Source: Salinispora oceanensis (GTDB taxonomy: Bacteria > Actinomycetota > Actinomycetes > Mycobacteriales > Micromonosporaceae). From it: a stretch of 64,000 nucleotides of DNA. The first letter of the stretch is position 1, and each line of letters begins with the position of its first letter. Below are positions 9,009-17,625 of this stretch, piece by piece. Made by a program: the position numbers and the translations under genes. The notes beneath the pieces are model-generated. The model saw nothing but the letters and a program-made list of their open reading frames with translations. It made no database searches and was not told the origin of the DNA. The DNA is taken from assembly GCF_000383575.1 (NCBI RefSeq), contig NZ_KB911579.1:936221-1000220 (forward strand). The letters are read 5' to 3'.

Positions 9009-10526
9009 TCAGCCGGCACAGGTCGGTACGGGGTTGGGGCTGCCGACACAGTTGGTGGGCCGGTTGCCGACGATGACGACCTTGCCGAGCACCGTGATCG
9101 TGCCCCGGTTGTCCACTCCGCCCGGCGCGGTGTTGGCGAGGTTGTCGACAACCCGGGCGTTGGTCAACGTCATGGTGTTGTTCGTACCGTTGTAGATGCC
9201 ACCACCCGTGGCGCCCGCACTCGTGGCCTGATTGCGGCTGATCGCGGTACGCCGGATGGCTATCTCGTTGCCGCTACCGCCATCATCCTCGATCCAGACG
9301 CCGCCGCCGGCCCCGGCCACCGCGGTGTTCTCGACAATCTTGCTGTCCGCGACGGTGACCGTGGAGTCCCCGCCCAGCACCGCGATGCCGCCGCCGGTGC
9401 TGCCGGCCGTGTTGCGGCTGATCGTGACGTCGGTCATGGTCCCGCTGACGCCGACGAGGTGGCCAACGCCGCCGCCGGTGTCGCCGGCCTGGTTGCCGGA
9501 GACGGCGGTGTGTGAGATCAACGTCGCTCCCGCACAGGCGAAGACGCCGCCGCCGTCGTCAACGGCGTTGTTGCCGTGCACCACACTGTGGGCGATCTTG
9601 AGGGCGGTGCCGTCGTTCTCTACTCCCCCGCCGGTGTCACCTGCATGGTTCTTGGCGATCACGGACTTCTGAATGGTCACGCTGCCAGCACCGTCGTTGT
9701 GCACCCCCCCGCCGTCGTTCGCGGAGATGTTCTGGGTGATCGTGCTCTGCACGATCGTGCTCTCCCCCTCGTTGGAGATCCCACCGCCGTCGCCGTCGTC
9801 GCCGGTGGAGACGTTGTCGGCCATCGTGACGTGGTCCAGTCGGAGTCGACCCCCCGCCGCGACGAAGATCCCGCCACCGTCCCCGTCGCTTTGCCCGCCC
9901 TTGATCCGGAGGTCCCGTAACTGCAGGTCACCTCCGACGCCGACGGCGAAGATGCGGAAGGCCTCCGCGCTGGCGGCCCGGACGATGGTGGCGCCGTTTC
10001 CACGGATCTTGATCGGCGCGAGGATTTCTGGCAGGCCGTTGCCGTCCAGGTTGATCGTCAGCGTGTACCGACACCGCTCGGCCAGGGAGAGGTGCCCGCC
10101 ACCGGCGGCGTTCGCCGCCGTGATCGCCGCGATCAACTTGTCCGAGTCACACGGCACGGCGGTGTACTTCTCCTGGGCATGCCCCTGGTCGGTGCGCTTC
10201 TTGCTCTCCGCGCCGTCGCGGTGCCAGCCGGGGTCGCCGGCGACTCCCCACTCGCCCGCCCAGGTGCCGTCGCCCTGGTCCGTGTATCGGTCGTTGGCCG
10301 GGTCGCTGTGCGGGCGGTCCTGGTCCGGAGCCAGAGCACCGTTTACCGTTGCCGACCCCGGTCCGGACGCCACCGCGGTCGCCACACCCTGCCCCAGGAA
10401 GGGAGCCCCGGCCGAACCGGTCAGAGCTGCCGCTCCGATGACCGCCGCGGTCGGCAGCACCCGACGCCACCGAGCCGAGCGGTCCACCGTGGTGTCCCCG
10501 CTGCGCGGGCTGCTGTGTGCTCTCAT
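9009..10526 (-). CDS. Secreted right-handed beta-helix repeat protein
   Basis: A 505-residue protein starting at ATG 10526 (MRAHSSPRSG, with GGAGGG upstream). An Arg-rich start and hydrophobic helix (residues about 22-50) indicate a signal peptide or anchor. The rest, from residue about 145, has about nine turns marked by DGGGI/TGGGV motifs alternating with short V/I strands, typical of parallel beta-helix and polymorphic outer-membrane-repeat proteins. The C-terminus carries two cysteines (NCVG and TCAG) that may close the helix. Such folds bind or cut polysaccharides, but no catalytic residues are recognisable. Confidence 0.75.
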   Translation of the reverse strand: MRAHSSPRSGDTTVDRSARWRRVLPTAAVIGAAALTGSAGAPFLGQGVATAVASGPGSATVNGALAPDQDRPHSDPANDRYTDQGDGTWAGEWGVAGDPGWHRDGAESKKRTDQGHAQEKYTAVPCDSDKLIAAITAANAAGGGHLSLAERCRYTLTINLDGNGLPEILAPIKIRGNGATIVRAASAEAFRIFAVGVGGDLQLRDLRIKGGQSDGDGGGIFVAAGGRLRLDHVTMADNVSTGDDGDGGGISNEGESTIVQSTITQNISANDGGGVHNDGAGSVTIQKSVIAKNHAGDTGGGVENDGTALKIAHSVVHGNNAVDDGGGVFACAGATLISHTAVSGNQAGDTGGGVGHLVGVSGTMTDVTISRNTAGSTGGGIAVLGGDSTVTVADSKIVENTAVAGAGGGVWIEDDGGSGNEIAIRRTAISRNQATSAGATGGGIYNGTNNTMTLTNARVVDNLANTAPGGVDNRGTITVLGKVVIVGNRPTNCVGSPNPVPTCAG

Positions 10527-10654
10527 CAGACACCCTCCATTACCCCTACGGGGATAAACGCGACTAGACGAACTTTGCCGCACAGATGCCCGTTAGAGAC
10601 ATGAAACAGATAAATTGCTCGAATCAGGGCTAGGGCCACCCGCAGTCCTAAGGG

Positions 10655-11452
10655 CTACGAAGACCCCAACAGGCGGAACAGCACCAGCCACTGCTCCGGC
10701 CAGACCTGACCGACCGGGGTCGCCGGATCGAGTCGGGTCGCGCGCAGCGCCGCCGCCACCCGCGCCCGCGGATGGTGGCGGGCCAGCGACGCCGCGAGCG
10801 AGCCGCCGACGCCGTCGAAGCCCAACTCCACCATCCGCCGGTACGCGGGCAGCGCCGCCACCGGCAGCAGCGGCTCCCAGCGGCGCTCGATGCGCAGAAT
10901 GCCGGCGTCCACCCGCGGGATCGGACGGAACGCCGTCCTGGGCACCCGCCCGGCCAGCCGCCAGCTGAACTCCGGCCAGCTGCGCACGGTCAACCGCGTC
11001 CACCGCCCGTAGTCACCGCTGCGCTTGCGGGCGTACTCGAGTTGGGTGAGCAGGGTGGCCGCGCGTAGGCCCGGCGCGGCCAGGCACCAGCGGACTACGG
11101 CGGAGGTCAGCGACCACGGAATGTTGCCGACCACGTCGAACGGCGCCCGCGGCGCCGGGGCGGTCAGGAAGTCGCCCTGCCGACAGGTCACAGTGGGCAG
11201 ATCCGCGCAGCTTCGGAGCAGCTCGGCAGCGGCGACCGGGTCTACCTCGTAGGCGATGAGGCGACGGCTGCGGGCGGCGAGCAGCCGGGTCAGCTGGCCA
11301 CGCCCGGCGCCCACCTCCAGCAGGAGGCGGTCCGGGTCGGGCTGGGCCGCCCGGGTCAGCCGGCTGATCGCGGCCGGATCAACGAGAAAGTTCTGGGAGA
11401 GTACGCGACGGGACCGGTCGCGTTCGGGTGCTCGGGTACGGCGGGGCGCCAT
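10655..11452 (-). CDS. erm: Erm-type 23S rRNA (adenine-N6) methyltransferase
   Basis: A 265-residue SAM-dependent rRNA methyltransferase. The N-terminus SQNFLVD (residues 19-25) precedes SAM motif I LEVGAGRG (45-52), the acidic loop YEVDP (68-72) and motif IV NIPW (110-113). The Asn-Ile-Pro start of motif IV is that of Erm enzymes, which methylate A2058 of 23S rRNA and give macrolide-lincosamide-streptogramin B resistance; KsgA/RsmA has NLPY. The gene has its own long leader with an upstream ORF and competing hairpins, which argues for inducible expression. It is downstream of the Gfo/Idh gene on the same strand but separated by 337 bp. Whether it is a resistance gene or a self-protection gene is open. 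Confidence 0.85.
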   Translation of the reverse strand: MAPRRTRAPERDRSRRVLSQNFLVDPAAISRLTRAAQPDPDRLLLEVGAGRGQLTRLLAARSRRLIAYEVDPVAAAELLRSCADLPTVTCRQGDFLTAPAPRAPFDVVGNIPWSLTSAVVRWCLAAPGLRAATLLTQLEYARKRSGDYGRWTRLTVRSWPEFSWRLAGRVPRTAFRPIPRVDAGILRIERRWEPLLPVAALPAYRRMVELGFDGVGGSLAASLARHHPRARVAAALRATRLDPATPVGQVWPEQWLVLFRLLGSS

Positions 11453-11460
11453 GGATCGTC

Positions 11461-11516
11461 GTCCTGTCTGTCGCCGGCGGCGACGCAGGACAGGCAGCCG
11501 GAATCGGGGCCTGTCC
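11461..11516 (-). promoter_or_regulatory. erm leader: two mutually exclusive hairpins, one masking the SD
   Basis: Three complementary segments lie just before erm on the minus strand: segment 1 GGACAGG (11516-11510), segment 2 CCTGTCC (11494-11488) and segment 3 GACAGG (11468-11463). Segment 2 can pair with 1 (7 bp), or with 3 (6 bp plus the inner GTCGCC/GGCGAC stem). Pairing 2:3 covers the AGGA SD that lies nine bases before ATG 11452. This is the layout of an erm attenuator, although which state is induced cannot be decided by eye. Confidence 0.55.
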
Positions 11517-11569
11517 GGGTGGGTCGGGACTCGGACGGCCCTCGGCGCGGGCGCGCGGTGCGCGGTTGG

Positions 11570-11683
11570 TCAGGCGCGGCGGGCGCCGGCCGGGGCCGGA
11601 CGCCGAACGCGCGGACGGGCCACCAGCAGCGGCCCGTGGGCGGCCGGCACGGCAGCCCACTCAGTCAGGGTGTACGCGAACAT
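11570..11683 (-). CDS. erm leader peptide (37 residues, leaderless upstream ORF)
   Basis: An ATG at 11683 opens a 37-codon frame ending in TGA at 11570. The start lies eight bases past a canonical -10 box, so the mRNA is probably leaderless. Residues 23-27 are RPRVR, two overlapping +X+ motifs of the kind at which macrolide-bound ribosomes stall in ErmDL-type leaders. It lies upstream of the competing hairpins and erm. I infer a regulatory peptide that senses ribosome-targeting drugs. The length and GC-rich codon use are also compatible with a fortuitous frame, but its exact placement at the predicted transcription start argues against that. Confidence 0.5.
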   Translation of the reverse strand: MFAYTLTEWAAVPAAHGPLLVARPRVRRPAPAGARRA

Positions 11684-11690
11684 GGCCCGG

Positions 11691-11727
11691 ACTGTAGTCG
11701 CCCAGGTCACCCCGCTCAACAGATTTT
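11691..11727 (-). promoter_or_regulatory. Promoter of the erm leader, WhiB7/WblC-like architecture
   Basis: Read on the minus strand: an AAAAT block, three bases, -35 TTGAGC (11719-11714), a 17-bp spacer, then -10 TACAGT (11696-11691). An AT-rich block three bases before the -35 is the hallmark of WhiB7-dependent promoters of ribosome-drug resistance genes. Expected start of transcription is about 11684. Confidence 0.55.
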
Positions 11728-11789
11728 CGCCGCACCGGCGTCAGTACAGGTCCTCGCCGTACCGGCGCCCGTCGGGACGTGCCGGGCGG

Positions 11790-12692
11790 CTACGCGGGCA
11801 CCTCAACGGTGCGGGCCTCGGTGCGGGCCGTCTCCGCCGCGGCCAGGATGGCCACCACCTCACGACCGAACCGGACGTCGAGGCGGTGATCCCGGGTCCC
11901 CGAGTCGATCTCCGCCAGGAGCTGGTCGATCGCCGTCCCGAACGCCCCGGCCAGGGTGCCGTTGCCGTGGGGAGCAGCCTCAATGCCGCTCTCGCCGTAG
12001 AAGACGACGTCCTCACGGACCACTCCGCTGGGAGCGTCCAGGGTGAGCGACAGCCTGCTGGTGGCGCCGTTGTCGTGGTTGAGCAGCAGGTGCACCAGCC
12101 CTCGGGGGCCGTTCATCGCCGCGACCCGGGTGACCCGCCCCATGACCGGCAGGATCAGGGACAGCGCGTGCGGACCGATGTCCCAGAGCCCCCCGTGCTC
12201 ACGCCGCCAGGTGGAGCCCGCGTACGGGCTGCCCGGCTGGAAGATCGAGCTGAAGAGGGTCGCCTCGGCGTGCTGCCAGCCGCCGTCCGCGGCGGCCGCG
12301 GCGAGGAAGTTGGTGACGTTCTGGTGATAGCGCTGGGTGAAGAAGACCAGCGAGGCGACGTCGGCGGCCCGGGCCGTGGCGACCAGGCGGTCGGCGTCAG
12401 CGAGGGTCAACGCGAGCGGCTTGTCGAGCAACAGGTGCCGTCCCGCCGCGGCGGCCCGGGTCGCCAGCTCGACCTGCACATCAGGTGGCAGGGCGATCGC
12501 CACGGCCTCGCACGCCTCGATCAGCGCGTCAGCGTCGTCGAACGCCGGCACGCCGTACCCCTCGGCGAGCGCGGCGGCCTTCGCCGGATCCCGCCCCCAG
12601 ACACCGACCAGCTCGGTACGGGGATGGGCGGCCAGGCCCGCTCCGTGCGCCTCGCCCGCCCAGTGCCCGGTACCGAACAACCCAAACTGCAC
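11790..12692 (-). CDS. Gfo/Idh/MocA family oxidoreductase
   Basis: A 300-residue NAD(P)-dependent sugar or inositol dehydrogenase-like protein. The start is GTG 12692 because GGAGG lies six bases before it and the nucleotide-binding strand FGLFGTGHWA begins at once; the longer frame lacks support. The Rossmann domain includes VAIALPPD and LLLDKPLALT, the latter being the usual [ED]KP loop with the catalytic lysine. The C-terminal domain (about residues 125-300) is the alpha/beta substrate domain. Substrate unknown; it stands alone. Confidence 0.87.
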   Translation of the reverse strand: MQFGLFGTGHWAGEAHGAGLAAHPRTELVGVWGRDPAKAAALAEGYGVPAFDDADALIEACEAVAIALPPDVQVELATRAAAAGRHLLLDKPLALTLADADRLVATARAADVASLVFFTQRYHQNVTNFLAAAAADGGWQHAEATLFSSIFQPGSPYAGSTWRREHGGLWDIGPHALSLILPVMGRVTRVAAMNGPRGLVHLLLNHDNGATSRLSLTLDAPSGVVREDVVFYGESGIEAAPHGNGTLAGAFGTAIDQLLAEIDSGTRDHRLDVRFGREVVAILAAAETARTEARTVEVPA

Positions 12693-12800
12693 CACGAACC
12701 TCCAGCCAGTCGGCGCCGCGACCCACCGCGGTGTCGCAGACAACGCTATCCCGCGGGGCAAGGACGCCACCGGCAGGTGTACTACCCGGATTAGTAGAGT

Positions 12801-13217
12801 GTGCCGGTGACCGAAGCGAGCGCGACCACCAGCGCTGCTGGCGACCTTCCAGTCGACGGGCTCCTCGCCGCCGTCCCGATCGCGCTCTCCCTCCTCGTCG
12901 CAGGTTGGGCCCTCGTGGCGACCCTGCGGCACCGCGCCCCGGACCGGGCGCAGTTCGCCGGCCTCGCCGTCCTGGAAGCGGCGCTGCTCGTGCTCACCGT
13001 CGTCACCCTGATCGCCCTCGGTGGGGGCCAGCGGCCGGATGAGCCGGGATCCTTCTTCGGCTACCTGGCCACCCTGGTCTGCCTACCCCCGCTGGCCTGG
13101 GTGCTGGCCCGAATGGAGCCCACCCGGTGGGGGTCGGCCATCGTCTGCACGATCTGCCTGGTCACCCCGGTCGTTCTGGTCCGACTCCAGCAGACCTGGA
13201 CGGTGCTCGGTGGCTGA
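12801..13217 (+). CDS. Small integral membrane protein
   Basis: A 138-residue protein (136 if the second GTG at 12807 is used) with four predicted transmembrane helices: about residues 20-42, 51-73, 85-103 and 113-131. No family is recognised. The next gene overlaps it by 8 bp, so the two are translationally coupled and their products may interact. Confidence 0.7.
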   Translation: MPVTEASATTSAAGDLPVDGLLAAVPIALSLLVAGWALVATLRHRAPDRAQFAGLAVLEAALLVLTVVTLIALGGGQRPDEPGSFFGYLATLVCLPPLAWVLARMEPTRWGSAIVCTICLVTPVVLVRLQQTWTVLGG

Positions 13218-13734
13218 CCGGCAACCCACCGAACGCCCGCAACCCGCCGATCGGACGCGACCCGCCGATCGGACGCGGACCAACTCCGGCCCCGGCCGCC
13301 TCCTGATCGCGGTCTACTTGCTCTTCGCCATCGCCGCCACCAGCCGGGCCGGCCTCCAGATCGCCACCCGGTTCGAGGCGGCGCCGATGGCGTACCTCCT
13401 CTCCGCCTTCGCCGCGGCGGTCTACATCGTGGCGGCGGTGGGGCTGGGCCGGGCCGGTCGCACCGGCCGCCTGATCGCACTGGCCTGCTGCACGGTCGAG
13501 TTGGTCGGGGTGGTGGGTGTCGGTGCGGTCAGCCAGGCCCGGCCGGAGTTGTTCCCGGACGAGACGGTCTGGTCCGGCTTCGGCAGCGGATACGGCTACA
13601 TCCCGCTGGTGCTGCCGGTGCTCGGTCTGCTCTGGCTCTGGCGTACCCGCCACGACCTCGACCTGGCTGCGGCCAGCCGGCCGAGGCCGTCCCGGGTCGC
13701 GCCGGATCAGTCCTTCGGCCCGCCGGCTACGTAG
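13210..13734 (+). CDS. Membrane protein with Arg/Thr/Pro-rich cytoplasmic tail
   Basis: A 174-residue protein from GTG 13210, overlapping the previous gene by 8 bp. Residues 1-32 are hydrophilic with repeated PADRTRPADRTRT, then four transmembrane helices follow (about 33-52, 61-80, 89-110 and 128-150). The DRTRP repeat is also visible in the DNA near 13245-13285. Function is unknown; coupling to the preceding membrane protein suggests a two-subunit membrane unit. Its 3' end overlaps the convergent fabG-like gene by 28 bp. Confidence 0.7.
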   Translation: MADRQPTERPQPADRTRPADRTRTNSGPGRLLIAVYLLFAIAATSRAGLQIATRFEAAPMAYLLSAFAAAVYIVAAVGLGRAGRTGRLIALACCTVELVGVVGVGAVSQARPELFPDETVWSGFGSGYGYIPLVLPVLGLLWLWRTRHDLDLAAASRPRPSRVAPDQSFGPPAT

Positions 13735-14462
13735 AGGACCTGCCCGGAGACGAACGACGCGCCCGCACTGGCCAGGAACGAGATCGTGTGTGCGATGTCC
13801 TCCGGGCGGCCCACCCGACGGACCGGAATCTCCGCCTCCGCGTGTTTCTGCAGCGCCTCGAAGTCGACCTTCATTCGGGCGGCGGTCGCCGCGGTCATGT
13901 CGGTGACGATGAAGCCCGGAGCGACCGCGTTGACCGTCACCCCGAACGGGCCCAACTCGATCGCGAGGGTCTTCGTGAAGCCCTGCAGGCCGGCCTTGGC
14001 CGCGGCGTAGTTCGCCTGCCCCCGGTTACCGAGCGCGGAGGTGCTGGAGAGGTTGACGATCCGGCCCCACCGCTGCTCGACCATGTGCTGCTGGGTGGCC
14101 TGGCTGAACAGGAAGGCACCCCGCAGGTGCACGCCCAGCACCGTGTCCCAGTCAGCGTCGGACATCTTGAACAGCAGATTGTCCCGCAGCACACCGGCGT
14201 TGTTCACCAGGACGGTGGGCGCGCCGAGATCGGCGGCGACCCGCTCGACGGCCGCCTCCACCTGGGCCCGGTCCGACACGTCCGCACCGACGCCGAGCGC
14301 CCGTCCACCCGCCTCGGCGATGGCGGCGACGGTCGCATCGGTCGCGGACTTGTCGATGTCCACCACCGCTACGGCCAACCCGTCGGCGGCCAACCGTCGA
14401 GCGGTGGCCGCTCCGATGCCCCGCGCCGCGCCGGTCACGATCGCGACCCGCTGCTCCGACAT
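13707..14462 (-). CDS. fabG: FabG-like 3-oxoacyl-ACP reductase / short-chain dehydrogenase
   Basis: A 251-residue classical SDR from ATG 14462, preceded by GGGAGG. The cofactor loop TGAARGIGA lies near residues 10-18, NNAGV near 88, the catalytic serine in LSSTSA near 142, and the YAAAK pair near 156-160. FabG enzymes reduce 3-oxoacyl-ACP with NADPH in fatty-acid or polyketide synthesis; many paralogues act on other ketones. No other fatty-acid synthesis gene is adjacent, so the exact substrate is uncertain. Confidence 0.82.
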   Translation of the reverse strand: MSEQRVAIVTGAARGIGAATARRLAADGLAVAVVDIDKSATDATVAAIAEAGGRALGVGADVSDRAQVEAAVERVAADLGAPTVLVNNAGVLRDNLLFKMSDADWDTVLGVHLRGAFLFSQATQQHMVEQRWGRIVNLSSTSALGNRGQANYAAAKAGLQGFTKTLAIELGPFGVTVNAVAPGFIVTDMTAATAARMKVDFEALQKHAEAEIPVRRVGRPEDIAHTISFLASAGASFVSGQVLYVAGGPKD

Positions 14463-14621
14463 GCTACCTCCCAGTAACCTCGATCGATCGAAGGAGCTTA
14501 ACCCACTCGAGTCGACTCGTTGCCCGCCCGGGAAGCGGTCGCGCTCGAGTGCGCGACCCGCTGTCCGCGGCGCCGCGGTGGGCACGCCGATCCTGGTCGG
14601 GCTGCCGAGGGAGAGCAGCCG

Positions 14622-14671
14622 GCGAGCGGCCCTGGTTTGACGCCGGCAGGAAGCCGACCAGGGCCGCTCGC
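14622..14671 (-). terminator. Terminator of the GH16 gene
   Basis: A perfect 15-bp stem (14622-14636 with 14657-14671) with a 20-base loop starts four bases after the stop of the glucanase gene on the minus strand. Confidence 0.65.
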
Positions 14672-14675
14672 ATCG

Positions 14676-16115
14676 CTAGCGGCGGAAGGTGAACCAGTTG
14701 ACGTTGACGAAGTCGTTCGGCTGGCCGCTGGTGAAGGTCAGGTAGACCGTGTGGCGACCGGTGGGGCCGGCGACGTTGCCGGGTACGGAACGCCAGCTCT
14801 GCCAGCCGCCCGTGCTGCCGATCGCGAAGCTGCCGATCGGTGGGCTGGTCGGGCTGTCCAGGCGCACCTCGACCAACCCGCTCACCCCACTACCGGCGCC
14901 GGAGGCGACCCGAGCGACGAAGTCCCGGGGTCCGGTGGCGCCGAACTCGACGTTGTCGTACCGGGCCCAGTCACCGTTGCGCAGGTAGCCGATGTTCTCC
15001 CCGCCCTCAGTGGCGTTCTCCACCTGTACGCCGTACTGGCCGTCGAACGACTCGGCCTCGATCGTCGCGTACGCGTCCCGCGCCCCGCCCGGGGGTGGGG
15101 TGGTCGGTGGCGCGGTGGTGGGCGGGGCGGTGGTGGGCGGGGCGGTGCCAGCGCCTCGGCTGTAGACCGCGACGTAGTCAACGAGCATCGGGTGACCCGG
15201 CACCGTCGCGGCGGTCGGAGTGGTTCCACCGGCGACACCGTTCGGGAAGGCGCCGCCCATCGCCACGTTGAGCAGCAGGAAGTAGCCGTCGTGACTGGTC
15301 ATCTGCGACCAGGCCGGCTCACCGACCCGGGTCTGCGTCACCGTGTGGTATTGCTCGCCGTCGACGTACCAGCGCAGCTCCTGCGGGCTGACCGAGGCGT
15401 CCCACTCGAACCGGTAGGTGTGGAACGCCGACTGACAGGTGGCTCCCGGGCAGGTTCGGGCGGCACCGATACCGTTGAACTCGTCGCACGGCCCGCCCGG
15501 CGCATAGCCGCAGTGCAGCACGCCCCACACGGAGTTGATCCCGTTGACGTTCTCCATCACGTCGAACTCGCCGACGCTCGGCCAGTTCTGGAAGTTACCC
15601 CGGTACGGCGAGCCGAGCGCCCAGAACGCCGGCCAGTAGCCGGCCGCCGGAGCACCGGTCACGTTCGGCACCTGGAGCCGGCCCTCGATCGCGAGGACGC
15701 CTCCGGCCGGCGGCTTGAAGTCGGTCCGTACGGTCTCGATCCGGGCCGAGGTCCACCCGCCGGCCGAGTCGCGCAAGGGGGTGATTCGTAGGTTGCCCGC
15801 ACCGTCGTGACTGAGGTTGGCGGTGCTGTCGGTATACGTCTGGATCTCGCCGGTGCCCCAGTTGGGCGGACCACCGGGGTAGCTGGTGCCGAGATCGATG
15901 ATCCAGTTAGCCGAGGAGGGCAGGGTGCCGGCCGCGCCATCGAAGTCGTCGCTCCAGACCAGACTCCAGCCGGGGGCGGGCGTGGGCACGGCGGCGCTCG
16001 CGGTGACCGCGACGCCGGCCAGGGCGGTGGTGGTAAGGGCAGTGAACAGCGCCAACGCCAGTCGCTTCCGGCGTCTCGCGGGCAGGGCGGCAGGCGCCCC
16101 GGGTGGGGTGTGCAT
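14676..16115 (-). CDS. Secreted GH16 endo-beta-glucanase with C-terminal CBM6
   Basis: A 479-residue exported enzyme from ATG 16115. A signal peptide (Arg-rich start, hydrophobic core about residues 15-38, cleavage near TASA-AV) is followed by a GH16 domain (about 45-320) with the catalytic GEFDVMEN motif, in which the two glutamates are nucleophile and acid/base. A Thr/Pro linker (TAPPTTAPPTT) then leads to a CBM6-like domain (about 355-479) with YATIEAESFDGQ and GYLRNGDWARYDNVEFG. GH16 enzymes of this type cut beta-1,3 or mixed beta-1,3-1,4-glucans (laminarin). A LacI/CelR-type palindrome lies upstream. Confidence 0.88.
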   Translation of the reverse strand: MHTPPGAPAALPARRRKRLALALFTALTTTALAGVAVTASAAVPTPAPGWSLVWSDDFDGAAGTLPSSANWIIDLGTSYPGGPPNWGTGEIQTYTDSTANLSHDGAGNLRITPLRDSAGGWTSARIETVRTDFKPPAGGVLAIEGRLQVPNVTGAPAAGYWPAFWALGSPYRGNFQNWPSVGEFDVMENVNGINSVWGVLHCGYAPGGPCDEFNGIGAARTCPGATCQSAFHTYRFEWDASVSPQELRWYVDGEQYHTVTQTRVGEPAWSQMTSHDGYFLLLNVAMGGAFPNGVAGGTTPTAATVPGHPMLVDYVAVYSRGAGTAPPTTAPPTTAPPTTPPPGGARDAYATIEAESFDGQYGVQVENATEGGENIGYLRNGDWARYDNVEFGATGPRDFVARVASGAGSGVSGLVEVRLDSPTSPPIGSFAIGSTGGWQSWRSVPGNVAGPTGRHTVYLTFTSGQPNDFVNVNWFTFRR

Positions 16116-16143
16116 GAACGGGCCTCTCTGGGGGACGGGTCGA

Positions 16144-16155
16144 GAGAGCGCTCTC
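16144..16155. promoter_or_regulatory. CelR/LacI-like operator GAGAGCGCTCTC
   Basis: A perfect 12-bp palindrome 28 bp upstream of the GH16 start. It shares the central GAGCGCTC with the TGGGAGCGCTCCCA box bound by CelR-type LacI repressors of actinomycete glucanase and cellulase genes, implying induction by oligosaccharides. No lacI-type gene lies in the window. Confidence 0.6.
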
Positions 16156-16254
16156 ACCGAGTTGTACGTGCCTGCCACGCAGTTGTCAATGTCGATCTCC
16201 CCCACCTCCACGCAGCACACTCGGTCTGGGGTCGATCCATGGCAGGATGAGCTG

Positions 16255-17625
16255 ATGGCAGAACGGTTGATCGTCATCGGCGGCGATGCCGCCGGGATGG
16301 CCGCGGCATCCCAGGCCCGCCGCCGCCGCGGCCCAGACGACCTGGAGATCATTGCCTTCGAGCGGGGCGGATTCACGTCCTACTCGGCCTGCGGCATTCC
16401 GTACTGGATAAGCGGCCTGGTGCCGCAACGCGACCAGCTGGTCGCCCGCGATCCGACGACCTTCCGCGAACGGTTCAACATCGGAGTCCGGCTACGGCAC
16501 GAGGTCACCGCGGTCGACCTCGACCGGCGCGAGGTAGTCGCCCGGGACCTGGCCAACGGCGGCGAGGTCCGCGAGCGATTCGACACCCTGGTCTACGCCA
16601 CCGGCGCCCACCCGCTACGGCCCGGCTGGGCACGCACCGGGGTGATGGGCGTCTTCGGCGTGCAGACCCTCGACGACGGCGCCGCCCTGCGGGACTGGCT
16701 GGACACCGATCCGCGCCCTCGCCAGGCGGTCGTGGTCGGCGGGGGCTACATCGGAGTCGAGATGGCCGAGGCGCTGATCCAGCGTGGACTGGAGGTCACC
16801 CTGGTCGAGAAGGCCAGTCAACCGATGTCGACCGTGGACCCGGACATGGCCAAGCTGGTCAACGACGCCATGCACGGGGTGGGGGTGCAGATCCGCACCG
16901 GCCTGGAGGTGACCGGCCTGCAGGAGCGAGACGGGCGGGTCTGCGCGGTGCTCACCTCCGACGGGCCGATCCCCGCCGATCTGGTCGTGCTCGGCCTCGG
17001 TGTCCGCCCCAACGTCGCGCTCGCCGAGGCCGCCGGGCTGCCGATCGGGCCCAGCGGGGCCCTACGGGTGGACCGGCGCATGCGGGTACCCGGAGTTGAC
17101 GACGTGTGGGCCGCCGGGGACTGCGTGGAGTGCCTGCACCGAGTCAGCGGGATGCCCGTACACATCCCACTGGGCACGCACGCCAACAAGCAGGGCCGGG
17201 TCGCTGGCGTCAACATCGGTGGCGGGTATGCGACCTTCCCCGGAGTGATCGGCACCGCGGTGATCAAGGTATGTGACCTGGAGGTCGGCCGCACCGGGCT
17301 CCGGGAGCAGGACGCCGCGGCGGCGGGTTTCGAGTTCGTCTCGGTGATCACCGAGTCCACCAACCGGGCCGGCTACTTCCCCGGCTCCCGCCCGATGACC
17401 GTCAAACTCATCGCCGAACGGCCCACCGGGCGGCTCCTCGGCGCCCAAATCGTGGGCTGGTCGGAGGCGGCGAAGCGGATCGATGCCCTGGCCGTGGCGC
17501 TCTGGAACGGCATGACCGTGGATGACATGACCGCCCTCGACCTCGGGTACGCCCCGCCGTACTCCCCCGTCTGGGACCCGGTGCTGATCGCCGCGCGTAA
17601 GGCCGTTGACGCCCTCGGGCGGTGA
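16255..17625 (+). CDS. CoA-disulfide reductase-like FAD-dependent oxidoreductase
   Basis: A 456-residue single-cysteine pyridine-nucleotide-disulfide oxidoreductase from ATG 16255. GGDAAGMAAASQ (9-20) binds FAD. The active-site cysteine is Cys46 in YSACGIPYW, the context seen in CoA-disulfide reductases and NADH oxidases. VVVGGGYIGVEMAE is the NAD(P)H loop and VDDVWAAGDC the second FAD motif. The C-terminal dimerisation domain is complete. It would keep CoA or a related thiol reduced, or consume oxygen or persulfide. It stands between GH16 (divergent) and ddaH. Confidence 0.83.
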   Translation: MAERLIVIGGDAAGMAAASQARRRRGPDDLEIIAFERGGFTSYSACGIPYWISGLVPQRDQLVARDPTTFRERFNIGVRLRHEVTAVDLDRREVVARDLANGGEVRERFDTLVYATGAHPLRPGWARTGVMGVFGVQTLDDGAALRDWLDTDPRPRQAVVVGGGYIGVEMAEALIQRGLEVTLVEKASQPMSTVDPDMAKLVNDAMHGVGVQIRTGLEVTGLQERDGRVCAVLTSDGPIPADLVVLGLGVRPNVALAEAAGLPIGPSGALRVDRRMRVPGVDDVWAAGDCVECLHRVSGMPVHIPLGTHANKQGRVAGVNIGGGYATFPGVIGTAVIKVCDLEVGRTGLREQDAAAAGFEFVSVITESTNRAGYFPGSRPMTVKLIAERPTGRLLGAQIVGWSEAAKRIDALAVALWNGMTVDDMTALDLGYAPPYSPVWDPVLIAARKAVDALGR

